From Drosophila miranda (lineage: Eukaryota > Arthropoda > Insecta > Diptera > Drosophilidae): DNA of 64,000 nucleotides. The notes under the pieces are model-generated. The model ran no database searches, was not told where the DNA came from, and was given only the letters and a program-made list of their open reading frames with translations. The stretch is taken from contig NC_046673.1 of assembly GCF_003369915.1 (NCBI RefSeq), positions 6,742,001-6,806,000 of the forward strand. Reading direction: 5' to 3'. Positions 52,628 to 64,000 of the stretch are shown here, in pieces. Position numbers and translations under genes: made by a program. The stretch's first letter is position 1. Each line of letters starts with the position of its first letter.

Positions 52628-53766
52628 CTGCTGCTTCAGAGCCGCCTGCTGCTTCAGAGCCGCCTGCTGCTGCTGCTTCAGAGCCGCCTGCTGCTTCAGA
52701 GCCGCCTGCTGCTTCAGAGCCGCCTGCTGCTTCAGAGCCGCCTGCTGCTGCTGCTTCAGAGCCGCCTGCTGCTGCTGCTGGAGAGCCGCCTGCTGCTGCT
52801 GCTGCTGGTGGTGCTGCTGCTGCTGCTGCTGCTGGTGGTGGTGGTGGTGCTGCTGCTGCTGCTGGTGGTGGTGTTGCTGCTGCTGCTGCTGTATATTGGC
52901 CTGATTGAAATTCATGCCCATGAGCTCCTGGTAAATGTGTCCGATGGCCATTTCCGTGGCACTGGGCAGATGTCCATGGGCGTGCAGGCCAATGTCGATG
53001 CCAGCCCCAGCTCCAGCCAGAGCTGCTGCCTCGGCTATGACCCTGGGCACTGTCGCTGGCGAAGGATGACGCGGATGCTGCTGCTGCTGTGGAAGCAGCG
53101 CTGCAGGTCCTGGCTGATTCGCGGCCTTGTGCTGCGGCTGCTGGGACATTGCCATGCCGCCCATTCCGGATGAAGAGGGTCCCTGAAATACGGATAGAGT
53201 TGGGGTTTTCCTCAGAACAGCTAAGAAGGAGGGCATGTTGGGCATATTCTAGCCAACGAATCATCGATTCCTAATTCATTGAAAGCCTAGAGCACCACTT
53301 ACCCCCGAGTAGCTTTGGCCGGATACTCCGGCCGATCCAGCCGGAATCTGACTGGAGCTTTGGTCGAAGCCCGGCGGCGGTTTCTTGTTCTTGTCCTCCT
53401 CCAAGCCCATGTAGTTGGCGCCAAACAGCGCATAATTCTCGGCCGCCTTGAAGTACTGGGCGGAGCCGTTCTCCGGATCCTTGCTGTTGTCGCCGTAGAG
53501 AGAGCGCATCACTTCGTGTATAAAGTCCGAGGCGGTCCCGCTCACCGCTAGAGCGGGCGGCTCCCAGACCCCAGGGGTAGTATCATCGATGGTTGGCTGC
53601 CAGATGCGCTTGGCCCCCTGGCTCGAAACTTTGCCTAAAGCGCGAGACAAACGCGTGGATTATATTTAGTTTAGAGGATTCATTGGTACACACCCTCAGA
53701 GGCAGCAATCGCATCGTCCTCATCGTCATCGTCCAAATACTTTGAGTTGAAGCTATTCTCCGACAT
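52595..53766 (-). CDS. Glutamine/histidine-rich protein, inverted copy 1 (new C-terminus)
   Basis: Exons 53766-53694, 53634-53303 and 53182-52595 give about 330 residues. Short exon 2 form with WEPPALAVS and a Val to Gly change (SSQGAKR). It has the longest AALKQQ array (eight or more units, mixed with longer Gln runs). The frame leaves the array at the junction and ends after CYFQNKGM, supplied by the foreign flank. The convergent gene fragment that normally follows is absent. Confidence 0.65.
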
Positions 53767-54134
53767 CTTTTTGTGCGAGAAAGAAATGAAAATGTTTATT
53801 GGAAAGAAACACCGCTGAACGAGAACCTTCACTGCTTCGAGCGAAATGGAAGCAATCGGATCCCAGTCGTGTGTTCGTTTGTTTATGGCGATCGGTTGCA
53901 CAAAAAAAATTGATTTATGGGAAATTTATTTTATTTATGCGGAGTTGTCTACTAATACACGCTGAAGTTTCTCGGAATTACTGCCCGACACAGACGCCTA
54001 CCACGACAGTGCTGCCCAGTCAGAGGTCGTGGAGGCTTGAGTGCTGTGTGTGCGTGTGTGTATCAGTGGATGAACTATTGGCAGCACTGGTTAATCTTTT
54101 TGTGTATTGGTGAACGAAAAATGCCGGCATACAC

Positions 54135-54452
54135 ATGCCCACAGAAGTCTTAAAGTGAGACTTCTGCGGATCGAAGAAATATCAATCCAATCCATTGCAT
54201 TTTGCGCAGAAGAAGCGATGTCTCACTTTGGGCGACTTTTTCAGTGCTGCCAATTATTTAAGGGAGATAGTTCTCTGCTCTGAGGCATCTATCATGGAAC
54301 ACGAGTGTGTAGAGGCCGGTGCCGCAAATATTTCGAATATTTCATTGCACTTTGATGATTCTCCATCGCCATTTGCACTTGTTGGCTTCAAAAACCATAA
54401 GCGCCCTCAAATTCATCCACTAATTGCCTGGCAAGCCGCACATTTCGAATAA
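54135..54452 (+). pseudogene. Small antisense gene, inverted copy 1 (early stop)
   Basis: Shares the TGC to TGA change at the CDFC motif with C copies, but keeps the Ser codons (NISNIS) of A and B. AATAAA overlaps the stop. Confidence 0.65.
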
Positions 54453-54785
54453 AATATATAAAAATCTACCATTTACCATATTAACCTTCTTTTTTCTGTG
54501 GAAAAGATTAAGTTTTTGAAAAACAAAGCACTTTATTTTCACTGTAAAAATGGCAAATAGTATTTGCAACGAAAATTCCGCGGAGTTCAAGTAAAGCTAC
54601 TGAAGGTTGAAAAACTTCATTGTTACTATCGATACATCGATGTTTCTTCAACTATCGATGGAAGAAAGAGCGCCAACTGCTTGGGTTTGATTATTCGTAC
54701 AATTTTGCTCATGATCCGACATCAAATAGCTTAATTTCGATATTCCGTTTAGCATTTTTAAGCATTTTTAACATTTATTATAAAA

Positions 54786-55293
54786 TTAATTAACAGACGA
54801 CTCGGAAATGGCGTAACAGAAGCCCGAGCCAGCTCCGGCCAACTTCACGCGTCCCGGGATTTCCACGAGTGTAGGGCTGCATCTGGAAATTGATCGAAAA
54901 TTGAATTTAAAGCAAATCCACTGGCAGAAGGGAGATTCTTACACATTTTCTGTACTGTTGTTGCCACAGTTTCCGTGCTCGTTCCAGCCCCAGGTGTAGA
55001 TCTCGCCGGCTGTAGTCCGCAGCAGGCCGTGCTCTGCCCCCATGTGCACGCGAGCAGGCGTCTGGCCGTCGGGCAGTCGGAGGCTCAGTGGCTGGGGCAC
55101 CGCCTGCTGCTCGCTGATCGAGCCCGTGCCCAGCTGTCCGTAGCACTTGCGGCCCCACATGAGGATCTCGTTGTTGCGGAGCAGCGCCGCATTGTGGGTC
55201 CAGCCGACGGCCAGCTGCCGCACGTCCTCCTCGAAGAGGAAGGCGTTGGACTGGTCTTTTGACCAGAAATGCTGCCCCACCAAACTCAAAGAG
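54786..55293 (-). pseudogene. RCC1-repeat gene 3' fragment, inverted copy 1
   Basis: Exons 55293-54943 and 54882-54786, open throughout. Has the acceptor and full first exon, Gln after WSKD. An upstream region with DRE (55921-55928) and TATA-like element (55840-55847) is present. Confidence 0.75.
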
Positions 55294-57206
55294 CTGTCAA
55301 AGTTGAATAAGTTAAAGTAAAAAAAAAACGTAAATACATTTTTTAAAATCTATATGAAGGCGCGGTGGACGTGCCTCAACTGTTAAAGTTGAATGAGTCG
55401 AATCCTCCAGAAATCAGGAAAAACAAACAAATTATGAATATGTACGCAGAAGAATAAACCGTTTGTTTCATCCACGAGATTCGCAATGTACAACTTTCTA
55501 GCTTAAGGATTACACATGCATTTTCTCAATATAAAAACAAAGACCTCCTGATTATAGACGTCCGCCACGACCGTATCTGCGACGGAGGCAACTCCTCCGC
55601 AGCACCTCCGCAACTTTTTGTGAAAATATGTTGAACGAAAAATCGGTAGAACATTTTTTTTTTTCATCGAAAAAACATGCCATTCGCAATTCATGTTTTT
55701 TTTTTTCCCATGTAAATTTAATAAATTTTTAATTGAAAGACATCTGAAGAAGATTCAGTTTAGTCAATAGAAACAGTGCCAGTATTAGGAAAAAAATATA
55801 TACATACATATATGTATGAGAAAACAGCTCTTGTCGGCCTTTTTATAGGAAAAGCAGCCTGCAGTCGGCGCTGCAGCTGCGCAGTAGCGATGGACGCGTC
55901 AAAATGGCGGAACGTGGACTTATCGATAGGTCCCTCATAAATATTTCTCGTTTTTGATATTTCGGGTAATGTTACTAGCTAACTAGAACCCTCAGCCTTG
56001 CCCAGAAACTTTAATCCGATTGACGAATCATTTTCCCACAAGACTGGTTCATTTTAAAGCAGCTTCAGCTCTTGAATTTGAATTTTCAATGGTTGGGACC
56101 GGTTGCTACCGATTCATACTCGATTCAAATAGAGCGAAAAAGAGAACCTTAACTGATTTAATGAGAGCGCAAAAAGAGCCAATAACCGTTTCGAAGAAAG
56201 CAATTCGACCATCAATACTATCGATTGGATGCAAGTGGTGTGCGCCAAATAGAAATTGTTTGAAAGTGAATGAGCGAAAAGGATTTAGATCCAATCCATT
56301 GGAATAAATGATTTGAGAGCGGTCACCGCAGGTAGAGTTCAGTATTCTAGGGATGGTTGTTAAATATGTATTGATATATAAATTTTTTGATATATATCGA
56401 CTTATATGTCTGATATTTTTTGGCTGGGCGAACATATTAACATGAATATTTTTCTCAGATTTGGCCGAGTCGATACTATTTTTCTGTTGGCTCAGGACGT
56501 AAGATCAAATATATCCGCGACTTTTGATTCTACTTATCGATGTACAGGAAGCTGCGAACATCGGTACTTTTGTGCGATAGTCTGATAAAATCCGGCGGTT
56601 ACATGCCTTTATTTTGAAAATAACAAGCCGCCCATAAAATTGTATTCATTCAAATAGTAACCACTCAACTTAACCACTGTTCATCATCAGCGATCTTTTC
56701 TTTTTCCCTGAAGAACATGTGTTTGATTCCAACTACACAGAAAGCGACAAAAGTAACGAAACTCCTGGTGCTAAAAAATGAAGCTAGGAAGCCGCAAAGG
56801 TTACCTTTACAAAGCCAGTGCTGCCAATGCGGGGACAGAAAATATATCGTTTTCGCCGGCTTTGTCAATCGGAATAGGCCAAACATTTGTTCAGATATGG
56901 TCAACAAATCTGGCAATTAATAGTCAGTTCAGTGAGTGTTCTGTGTAAAAATTGTGAAGCTAGAAATAAGTTACAATAAAACGCCTAAGTTCGCCTGTAT
57001 TTTCAGTAGTAATTTCGAACTGGATGGTTCGCAGCCTCCCTGAAAAAAGCAACGCGTGCGTGGATTCTGCCGAAGACCAATCCAAAAAGAAGTGAAAAGT
57101 GAACAAATAGCACAGTAATTCGAATTACTTTCTTCAATTAGTGCACATACGTACGTATTTATTGTCTGAAAATCAGAATCAGTGAGAATCCCAATGTTCT
57201 ATCAGA
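55294..57206. other. Upstream regions of RCC1 fragment and MIF4G-like fragment
   Basis: The first part (to about 56280) is the reversed RCC1 upstream region, the rest the leader region of the MIF4G-like fragment. These are the two divergent promoters of this arm. CATCGATAAG-type site near 56535. Short conserved frames at 56020-56435 and 56665-56920 on both strands have no known domain. Confidence 0.5.
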
Positions 57207-57974
57207 ATGAACGGTCATCATCGCAAGAGAAAGTGGCAAGCTGGGCGCGGTGAGGATCTCACCACCGACGACCGTATTGAGTTAATTGCCGAGTTGATGG
57301 CTAAACTAGACGGAGTCAATTTCGTCGCCGACTTTTTCCACATCCGTCGACTGAAACTGCTGTTCACCGACTGCCTGCCCGACCACAAGGAGCAGCTGCT
57401 ACGCATTCTCATAGGCTGTGTGACCCGGCCCCCCAGCCTGGCCACAGCTAGCTACGCCCAAATTGTGAGTCTCCTCTCCAACGACTTTGATCTCCTGATG
57501 GTCGACTGCATCCGCGCCCTGATGGTGGTCCACCAGAAGGCACTCATCGATGGCAAGTGGGAGAAGGCGCGCGGCCTGGAGAGCTTCTTCGCCGAGCTAT
57601 GCAAGTGACATAGCATAGAAGGGCCCTGGCTATGCAGTTTGATCACTGCACTGCCCCTGTTCGGACACGATACGTAATACATATCAAACTCTCGGTAAAC
57701 AAAACATAGCATATTCAATAACACGACATTAACACACGAGCCTAACACACGAGCCAAATAAACGAAGAATCTAGGCAACGATATTGGTGCACTTTAAGGA
57801 TTTGTTTTAGGTACTACTCGTATTATTATTTATTCAACAGAAATTCCCCACCATCCAGCCCCGCAACCCACTCGACAATCCGTTTGAAGAACTCAGCGTC
57901 GACCAGCTCGACGATCCGCACATTCCCATTTTGTCATCTTCGCTGCAGCTAACCAGGGGCTCCATGGCCCCCAG
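57207..57974 (+). pseudogene. MIF4G-like gene fragment (possibly Mextli), inverted-arm copy
   Basis: Frame 57207-57608 (133 residues) and likely second exon 57841-57974, as in the plus-arm copy. Coding changes between the two copies are few (for example Pro to Thr after LT, Ile to Phe in LLFTDCLPD, Gln to His in VVHQKA). Truncated after the second exon, where the tan fragment starts from the other side. Confidence 0.5.
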
Positions 57975-58225
57975 GTAGATGGGCACCTGGAATCACACCA
58001 CACAAAGGATGTGTGGGGAAATTATCCACATGCACATGCCCCTCTGTACTAACATCTTGGCTCACTCAAATTTCACAGTTTTATTTTGAAGAGTGAGAGG
58101 TTTTAGATTGGCTAACGACCCAACAAAATTTTGGATCAAGCTCAAACTGCCATTTGATTATGTTTATTAAACATACGAGTAAAATCTGCGTCCAACAAAG
58201 GGGGAGGCGGGGGTGTGCATTAAAG

Positions 58226-59368
58226 CTACTTGAAGAGCAGAGGCAACCTGCAGTGAGGCTCCGTCTGACTGGGATTGTCCGAATAGAGCGACATGGTCCT
58301 AGCGGTGAGATCGAAAATGCCAACGGCAATGGTTTTGACCACCTCATCACAGCTGCCATTCTCGCGCCACACGCAATACATTCCCCCAGAGACATCGCCC
58401 AGCATATGGCGCACATCCTGCTCGCTCGATGGCGGCTTGTAGGTGCCGAACGCCTGCATTCGCGATACGCTGGAGTCGACCATCAGAGCGTTGGCCTGAT
58501 CCTGGCGTATGCGATCGAATCTAGGATCGAATCGAGAATTACTCAAGCTGCGCTAATGACTACTGGTAGATCACTGATTCACATGGTAGTTATGATTGCC
58601 CAAGGGTATCTCCTTGATGTTCAAAAGCGACTCATTCTTACGGTCTGGCGAAGGCGCCATCTCCACATTATAGAACATCTGGCGGGGATCGCTGTGAAAT
58701 CAAGGAACAAGAAAACTGCAGACTGTTGACTGTTGACCGTTGACCAAAGTCCCTTTGATACTCACGCCAAGAAGGTAAAGTTAATGGAGCAGGCATCGGC
58801 TGCTCCCACACCTGCGTCCTTGAGCACCCTAAAAGCATCGTCCACATTGCTGGTGGCCAGCAGGGCTCGTGTCAAGAAGTGTCTCGCTAAAAAGCATTAA
58901 AGCCAACCCTCATTAAAGGTCTCTTATCCCATCGAAAGGGAAATGGGAAGTACACTCACGTGTCTTGCCACTGCGCAACAGCTCCGCACTGATCGTATTG
59001 ATGCTGAAGACCAGGCCATGATAATTCTGATTCATGGTGTAGCCGGGCAAGTGTCCGGCATAGCACAGGGACATAAAGTGCTCTTCCTTGACATTGTATT
59101 TGCCCTGCGGCTTGTCGCTGATGATGTGCGCGTCAACAAAATAGTAATGATTGAGGGATTCCGTCAGGGCATCCTCGGTGTGACCCAACAGTCGCTATAA
59201 ACGAGACGTTGCACTGTATTAAAGCAATCTTCTGGGGCTCCTCTAGGCTTTACCTACGCAATTCTTTTGGTTGACAATGATTGTGGAGCAGCCAGTCGGC
59301 TGGTTATTGTTGCGCGGCTGTAGCTTCAACGCCTGCGGCAGGATGTCGTCAAGGTGCAGCAGAAAGAG
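58226..59368 (-). pseudogene. t: tan fragment, inverted-arm copy (frame open)
   Basis: Exons 59368-59258, 59194-58960, 58886-58766, 58691-58575 and 58520-58226 total about 293 codons with no internal stop, Gly-Cys processing site included. The second exon is 4 bases longer than in the plus copy and reads GKYNVKEEHF, the intact form. The donor after the fourth exon is weakened (GTGATC instead of GTGAGT). It lacks the N-terminal part, so it should not give a normal enzyme unless an upstream exon is supplied. Confidence 0.75.
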
Positions 59369-60194
59369 CTAAAAAGCAATATGATAAACGTTTTAAAAAC
59401 AAAATTAAATATATATATTAAAATATAACCATGTACGTCTGCTAATCTCTTTATTTATAAGATATACAGCTGAAATTTTTCAAACAGCAGTACCGTTCTT
59501 TACTGGACTTTTCGACTTTTCTGGTCCGACCCTCAGAAATATACCAAAATATACCGTCTCATTTGAAAAATATACCGTAAATGTACTGACGAATTCATGT
59601 TCTATTTTACATATTCCTCGTTTTTAAAATTCCGTGGAATATTACTAGCTATATAGAACATTTAGCCATGCCCACATAGTTTTAAACGATCGATGAATCA
59701 ATTTTCTACTTAACTGGCCTATTCTAAATACTTGCTTTTATTGGATTTTTATATACCGTTGAAAATGGTAAACCGGTCACCCTGATTGATTATGCTAAGC
59801 AGTTGCTATCGGATTTATCGACAGTGGTATTTTGGTATATTTCTGATTTTCTCAGCTGAAATCGATAACAGGCAAAAAAAAATAGCTGATTTTATCTGCA
59901 TTTTCTTACGTTTGAATGAAGAACAAAAGAAAAAAAATGATATAAGCTCCTTTATTATAAAAAAAAAAATATTTAATTTTTTATTTAAATATTGGCTTGT
60001 ACGGAAAACGACTGGAGCGACTTCGGGTGGACAGTACCACCGTCACACTTTAACCTCCCGTTCCCACATACTCGAATTGACGACTCCCACCGCATTGGCT
60101 GCAGTTTGGCAGCGATTTCAGCTGATCCGCCACAGTTGCGGCTGTGTTTTTTATCCAAAGGGTATCCTCGCTTGTAGCGCACAATCTGCTTGGG
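59369..60194. other. Diverged Gapvd1-type upstream region, inverted copy
   Basis: Reverse of the 15.7-16.48 kb sequence: Motif 6-type elements near 59539-59578 and CAGCTGAAATCG motifs near 59857. About 130 bases present in C1 between the GAAAATG and CAGAGAAAATCAG points are missing here near 59897. No gene seen. Confidence 0.55.
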
Positions 60195-60827
60195 CTCGTT
60201 GCCCATAAAACAACCCGTGGAACTGGTGGAACATCACATCAACACAACGGTGGCTGTTCCCTCCGCCTCTCATGGCAATGACAAAGTAAGTAATCCTTTG
60301 TAGTTGATCTTCACTTGCAGAATCTGCGGGCGTGTCCCACACTGTGGTCGCTTCTTGTCAATGAAACGCAGGCCTCAGGGCACTCCACACAGCATGATGT
60401 GGGTGGTGTGGATGTGGGGGGGCTGTCCGAAGCGGATCTGCAACACAGCACCGCTCTCACCGCTCAACGATTTCAAAGATGTTGGCACGGATCGGCTGAC
60501 AAGGCCGAACATGATATAGGTGTTCCAGTCCAGCCCAGCCCTTCAAAACTATACACTAAAATTCAGAAGCGGAGAACACTTCAACAGAAGATGTCGACGG
60601 TTGAGGTACAACAGACCACGGCAGTGATGCTGGAGAAACGTTTTCCAATGACTGTCTGTCATCAGGGAATGAAGGTCATTTTAATCATTGCAAAAACCCA
60701 GCAGCCGGGAGGCGCTCTGCAGCAACAAGAAGATATTGAGCTCATGCCTCGCCCTCGTGTGGAATCGGACTCCAGTACGCGCGGAGCCGCGACATTCTGG
60801 GCACAGGCACAGGGATCCATCTGCTGA
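60195..60827 (+). pseudogene. Convergent gene fragment, inverted copy 2 (longest open frame)
   Basis: Exon 1 ends HGNDK at 60286/60287 (donor GTAAGT), acceptor at 60323, and exon 2 is open without a break from NLRACPTLWSLLVNE to the TGA at 60827, about 168 codons. Other copies have one more base near 60547 (CAGAAAC versus CAAAAC), which stops or shifts them. Either this copy is the ancestral frame or it gained the continuity by a deletion. The 5' end of the gene is missing, and no domain is recognised. Confidence 0.55.
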
Positions 60828-60970
60828 GGCGGACCGCAATGTGTGTGTCGTAGAACTAAATAACTTAGAAGACTGTTTAAGAGTACGCCTTGCTATGCTG
60901 TCGGCCATCAGCCCAGCGGAGACGACAACAAACTCGACAAAACAAACAAACAAAATATTTTAAAACTAGT

Positions 60971-62160
60971 TCAAATACTCGATCGCTCCATGTCATCTAA
61001 TCTGTGGGTGTGGAGTGTAATGTCCTGGCCGTACTCTAGTTGTCCCAGAAGTGGACCTGGCGACGCAAACGGGCACGATACGCAAGAAACACCGCTTTGA
61101 GAACATACGTCGTGTGGGTCAGGGACTATGCCAGTTGCTGTTACGGCCTTTTGGCCGTAGGAGAGGAGAGCCGCCTGCTGCTTCAGAGCCGCCTGCTGCT
61201 GCTGCTGGAGAGCCGCCTGCTGCTGCTGCTGCTGGTGGTGCTGCTGCTGCTGCTGCTGGTGGTGGTGTTGCTGCTGCTGCTGCTGTATATTGGCCTGATT
61301 GAAATTCATGCCCATGAGCTCCTGGTAAATGTGTCCGATGGCCATTTCCGTGGCACTGGGCAGATGTCCATGGGCGTGCAGGCCAATGTCGATGCCAGCC
61401 CCAGCTCCAGCCAGAGCTGCTGCCTCGGCTATGACCCTGGGCACTGTCGCTGGCGAAGGATGACGCGGATGCTGCTGCTGCTGTGGAAGCAGCGCTGCAG
61501 GTCCTGGCTGATTCGCGGCCTTGTGCTGCGGCTGCTGGGACATTGCCATGCCGCCCATTCCGGATGAAGGGGGTCCCTGAAATACGGATAGAGTTGGGGT
61601 TTTCCTCAGAACAGCTAAGAAGGAGGGCATATTGGGCATATTCTAGCCAACGAATCATCGATTCCTAATTCATTGAAAGCCTAGAGCACCACTTACCCCC
61701 GAGTAGCTTTGGCCGGATACTCCGGCCGATCCAGCCGCAATCTGACTGGAGCTTTGGTCGAAGCCCGGCGGCGGTTTTTTGTTCTTGTCCTCCTCCAAGC
61801 CCATGTAGTTGGCGCCAAACAGCGCATAATTCTCGGCCGCCTTGAAGTACTGGGCGGAGCCGTTCTCCGGATCCTTGCTGTTGTCGCCGTAGAGAGAGCG
61901 CATCACTTCGTGTATAAAGTCCGAGGCGGTCCCGCTCACCGCTAGAGCGGGCGGCTCCCAGACCCCAGGGGTAGTATCATCGATGGTTGGCTGCCAGATG
62001 CGCTTGGCCACCTGGCTCGAAACTTTGCCTAAAGCGCGAGACAAACGCGTGGATTATATTTAGTTTAGAGGATTCATTGGTACACACCCTCAGAGGCAGC
62101 AATCGCATCGTCCTCATCGTCATCGTCCAAATACTTTGAGTTGAAGCTATTCTCCGACAT
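60971..62160 (-). CDS. Glutamine/histidine-rich protein, inverted copy 2
   Basis: Exons 62160-62088, 62028-61697 and 61576-60971 give about 336 residues, short exon 2 form (WEPPALAVS). It has the shortest Q tract, with only two AALKQQ-type units, and a Ser to Pro change in QGPPSSG. Tail as in A and C copies. Confidence 0.68.
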
Positions 62161-62528
62161 CTTTTTGTGCGAGAAAGAAATGAAAATGTTTATTGGAAAG
62201 AAACACCGCTGAACGAGAACCTTCACTGCTTCGAGCGAAATGGAAGCAATCGGATCCCAGTCGTGTGTTCGTTTGTTTATGGCGATCGGTTGCACAAAAC
62301 AAATTGATTTATGGGAAATTTATTTTATTTATGCGGAGTTGTCTACTAATACACGCTGAAGTTTCTCGGAATTACTGCCCGACACAGACGCCTACCACGA
62401 CAGTGCTGCCCAGTCAGAGGTCGTGGAGGCTTGAGTGCTGTGTGTGCGTGTGTGTATCAGTGGATGAACTATTGGCAGCACTGGTTAATCTTTTTGTGTA
62501 TTGGTGAACGAAAAATGCCGGCATACAC

Positions 62529-62845
62529 ATGCCCACAGAAGTCTTAAAGTGAGACTTCTGCGGATCGAAGAAATATCAATCCAATCCATTGCATTTTGCG
62601 CAGAAGAAGCGATGTCTCACTTTGGGCGACTTTTTCAGTGCTGCCAATTATTTAAGGGAGATAGTTCTCTGCTCTGAGGCATCTATCATGGAACACGGTG
62701 TGTAGAGGCCGGTGCCGCAAATATTTCGAATATTTCATTGCACTTTGATGATTCTCCATCGCCATTTGCACTTGTTGGCTTCAAAAACCATAAGCGCCCT
62801 CAAATTCATCCACTAATTGCCTGGCAAGCCGCACATTTCGAATAA
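62529..62845 (+). pseudogene. Small antisense gene, inverted copy 2 (two lesions)
   Basis: It has the TGA at the CDFC motif and also a 1-base deletion near 62697 (ACGGTGTG for ACGAGTGTG), so it is more decayed than its siblings. Confidence 0.65.
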
Positions 62846-63178
62846 AATATATAAAAATCTACCATTTACCATATTTACCTTCTTTTTTCTGTGGAAAAGA
62901 TTAAGTTTTTGAAAAACAAAGCACTTTATTTTCACTGTAAAAATGGCAAATAGTATTTGCAACGAAAATTCCGCGGAGTTCAAGTAAAGCTGCTGAAGGT
63001 TGAAAAACTTCATTGTTACTATCGATACATCGATGTTTCTTCAACTATCGATGGAAGAAAGAGCGCCAACTGCTTGGGTTTGATTATTCGTACAATTTTG
63101 CTCATGATCCGACATCAAATACCTTAATTTCGATGTTCCGTTTAGTATTTTTAAGCATTTTTAACATTTATTATAAAA

Positions 63179-63660
63179 TTAATTAACAGACGACTCGGAA
63201 ATGGCGTAACAGAAGCCCGAGCCAGCTCCGGCCAACTTCACGCGCTGCATCTGGAAATTGATCGAAAATTGAATTTAAAGCCAATCCACTGGCAGAAGGG
63301 AGATTCTTACACATTCTCTGTACTGTTGTTGCCACAGTTTCCGTGCTCGTTCCAGCCCCAGGTGTAGATCTCGCCGGCTGTAGTCCGCAGCAGGCCGTGC
63401 TCTGCCCCATGTGCACGCGAGCAGGCGTCTGGCCGTCGGGCAGTCGGAGGCTCAGTGGCTGGGGCACCGCCTGCTGCTCGCTGATCGAGCCCGTGCCCAG
63501 CTGTCCGTAGCAGTTGCGGCCCCACATGAGGATCTCGTTGTTGCGGAGCAGCGCCGCATTGTGGGTCCAGCCGACGGCCAGCTGCCGCACGTCCTCCTCG
63601 AAGAGGAAGGCGTTGGACCGGTCTTTTGACCAGAAATGCTGCCCCACCAAACTCAAAGAG
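63179..63660 (-). pseudogene. RCC1-repeat gene 3' fragment, inverted copy 2 (decayed)
   Basis: The first exon spans 63660-63311 and has lost one C near 63408, shifting the frame. Exon 2 has lost 25 bases at its start (near 63244). Arg after WSKD, as in B copies. Unlike C1 and C2, the exon start and its upstream region (63661 to the window end) are present. Confidence 0.7.
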
Positions 63661-64000
63661 CTGTCAAAGTTGAATAAGTTAAAGTAAAAAAAAAACGTAA
63701 ATACATTTTTTAAAATCTATATGAAGGCGCGGTGGACGTGCCTCAACTGTTAAAGTTGAATGAGTCGAATCCTCCAGAAATCAGGAAAAACAAACAAATT
63801 ATGAATATGTACGCAGAAGAATAAACCGTTTGTTTCATCCACGAGATTCGCAATGTACAACTTTCTAGCTTAAGGATTACACATGCATTTTCTCAATATA
63901 AAAACAAAGACCTCCTGATTATAGACGTCCGCCACGACCGTATCTGCGACGGAGGCAACTCCTCCGCAGCACCTCCGCAACTTTTTGTGAAAATATGTTG

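Larger units (their letters stand above)
52480..64000. repeat. Inverted copy of the amplified module (right palindrome arm)
   Basis: On the minus strand, from the window end downward, the order is RCC1 fragment, antisense small gene, Q/H-rich gene, convergent fragment, tan fragment, MIF4G-like fragment, RCC1 fragment, antisense small gene, Q/H-rich gene. That is the plus-strand order at 12.0-23.1 kb. The second RCC1 copy here is not cut at the breakpoint seen in C1 and C2, so this arm probably keeps the older arrangement. The left edge breaks inside the CAG tract of the Q/H-rich gene at about 52,627. The right edge lies beyond the window. Confidence 0.92.

Overview
The window is insect nuclear DNA. 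Genes are split by short introns with GT..AG borders. Promoters carry Drosophila core-promoter motifs: DRE (TATCGATA), Motif 1 (GGTCACAC) and Motif 6 (GGTATATTTT). Two genes are clearly recognisable, the RasGAP/VPS9 protein Gapvd1 and the kinesin-2 subunit Kap3. I infer a Drosophila species. From memory Kap3 and tan are X-linked in D. melanogaster, so a sex-chromosome or Muller A location is likely, but the sequence alone does not prove it.

The window is dominated by recent amplification of gene fragments. One module recurs eight times: the 3' end of an RCC1-repeat gene, a small antisense gene, a glutamine/histidine-rich three-exon gene, and a convergent fragment of another gene. Copies A1, B1 and C1 (about 1-16.3 kb) form one higher-order unit. 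The same series recurs as A2, B2 and C2 at 19.57-35.9 kb, offset by 19,568 bases, with identical internal breakpoints. A1 and A2 run into the promoter and first exons of Gapvd1, which break off after about 55 codons of the large exon and fuse to the next block. C1 runs into a 5'-truncated tan gene and a MIF4G-like gene fragment. C2 runs into the complete Gapvd1.

The single-copy core is Gapvd1 (35.9-44.2 kb, +) and, convergent to it, Kap3 (46.6-50.1 kb or beyond, -). Past the Kap3 upstream region, which holds a candidate small element with terminal inverted repeats (51.5-52.2 kb), the module returns in reverse orientation (52.5-64.0 kb): two more module copies around a second tan / MIF4G-like fragment pair. 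The layout is therefore a large imperfect palindrome whose arms are amplified fragments and whose spacer holds two housekeeping genes. The right end is cut by the window.

Gapvd1 is expected to act on Rab5/Ras-type GTPases in endocytosis, and Kap3 is the non-motor subunit of heterotrimeric kinesin-2; they share no evident pathway here. The amplified Q/H-rich gene keeps open frames and splice sites in most copies, while the RCC1, tan, MIF4G-like and Gapvd1 pieces are truncated. Head-to-head copies and antisense gene pairs could yield double-stranded RNA. I saw no retroviral, LTR or other virus-like coding sequence, no CRISPR array and no tRNA or rRNA gene.
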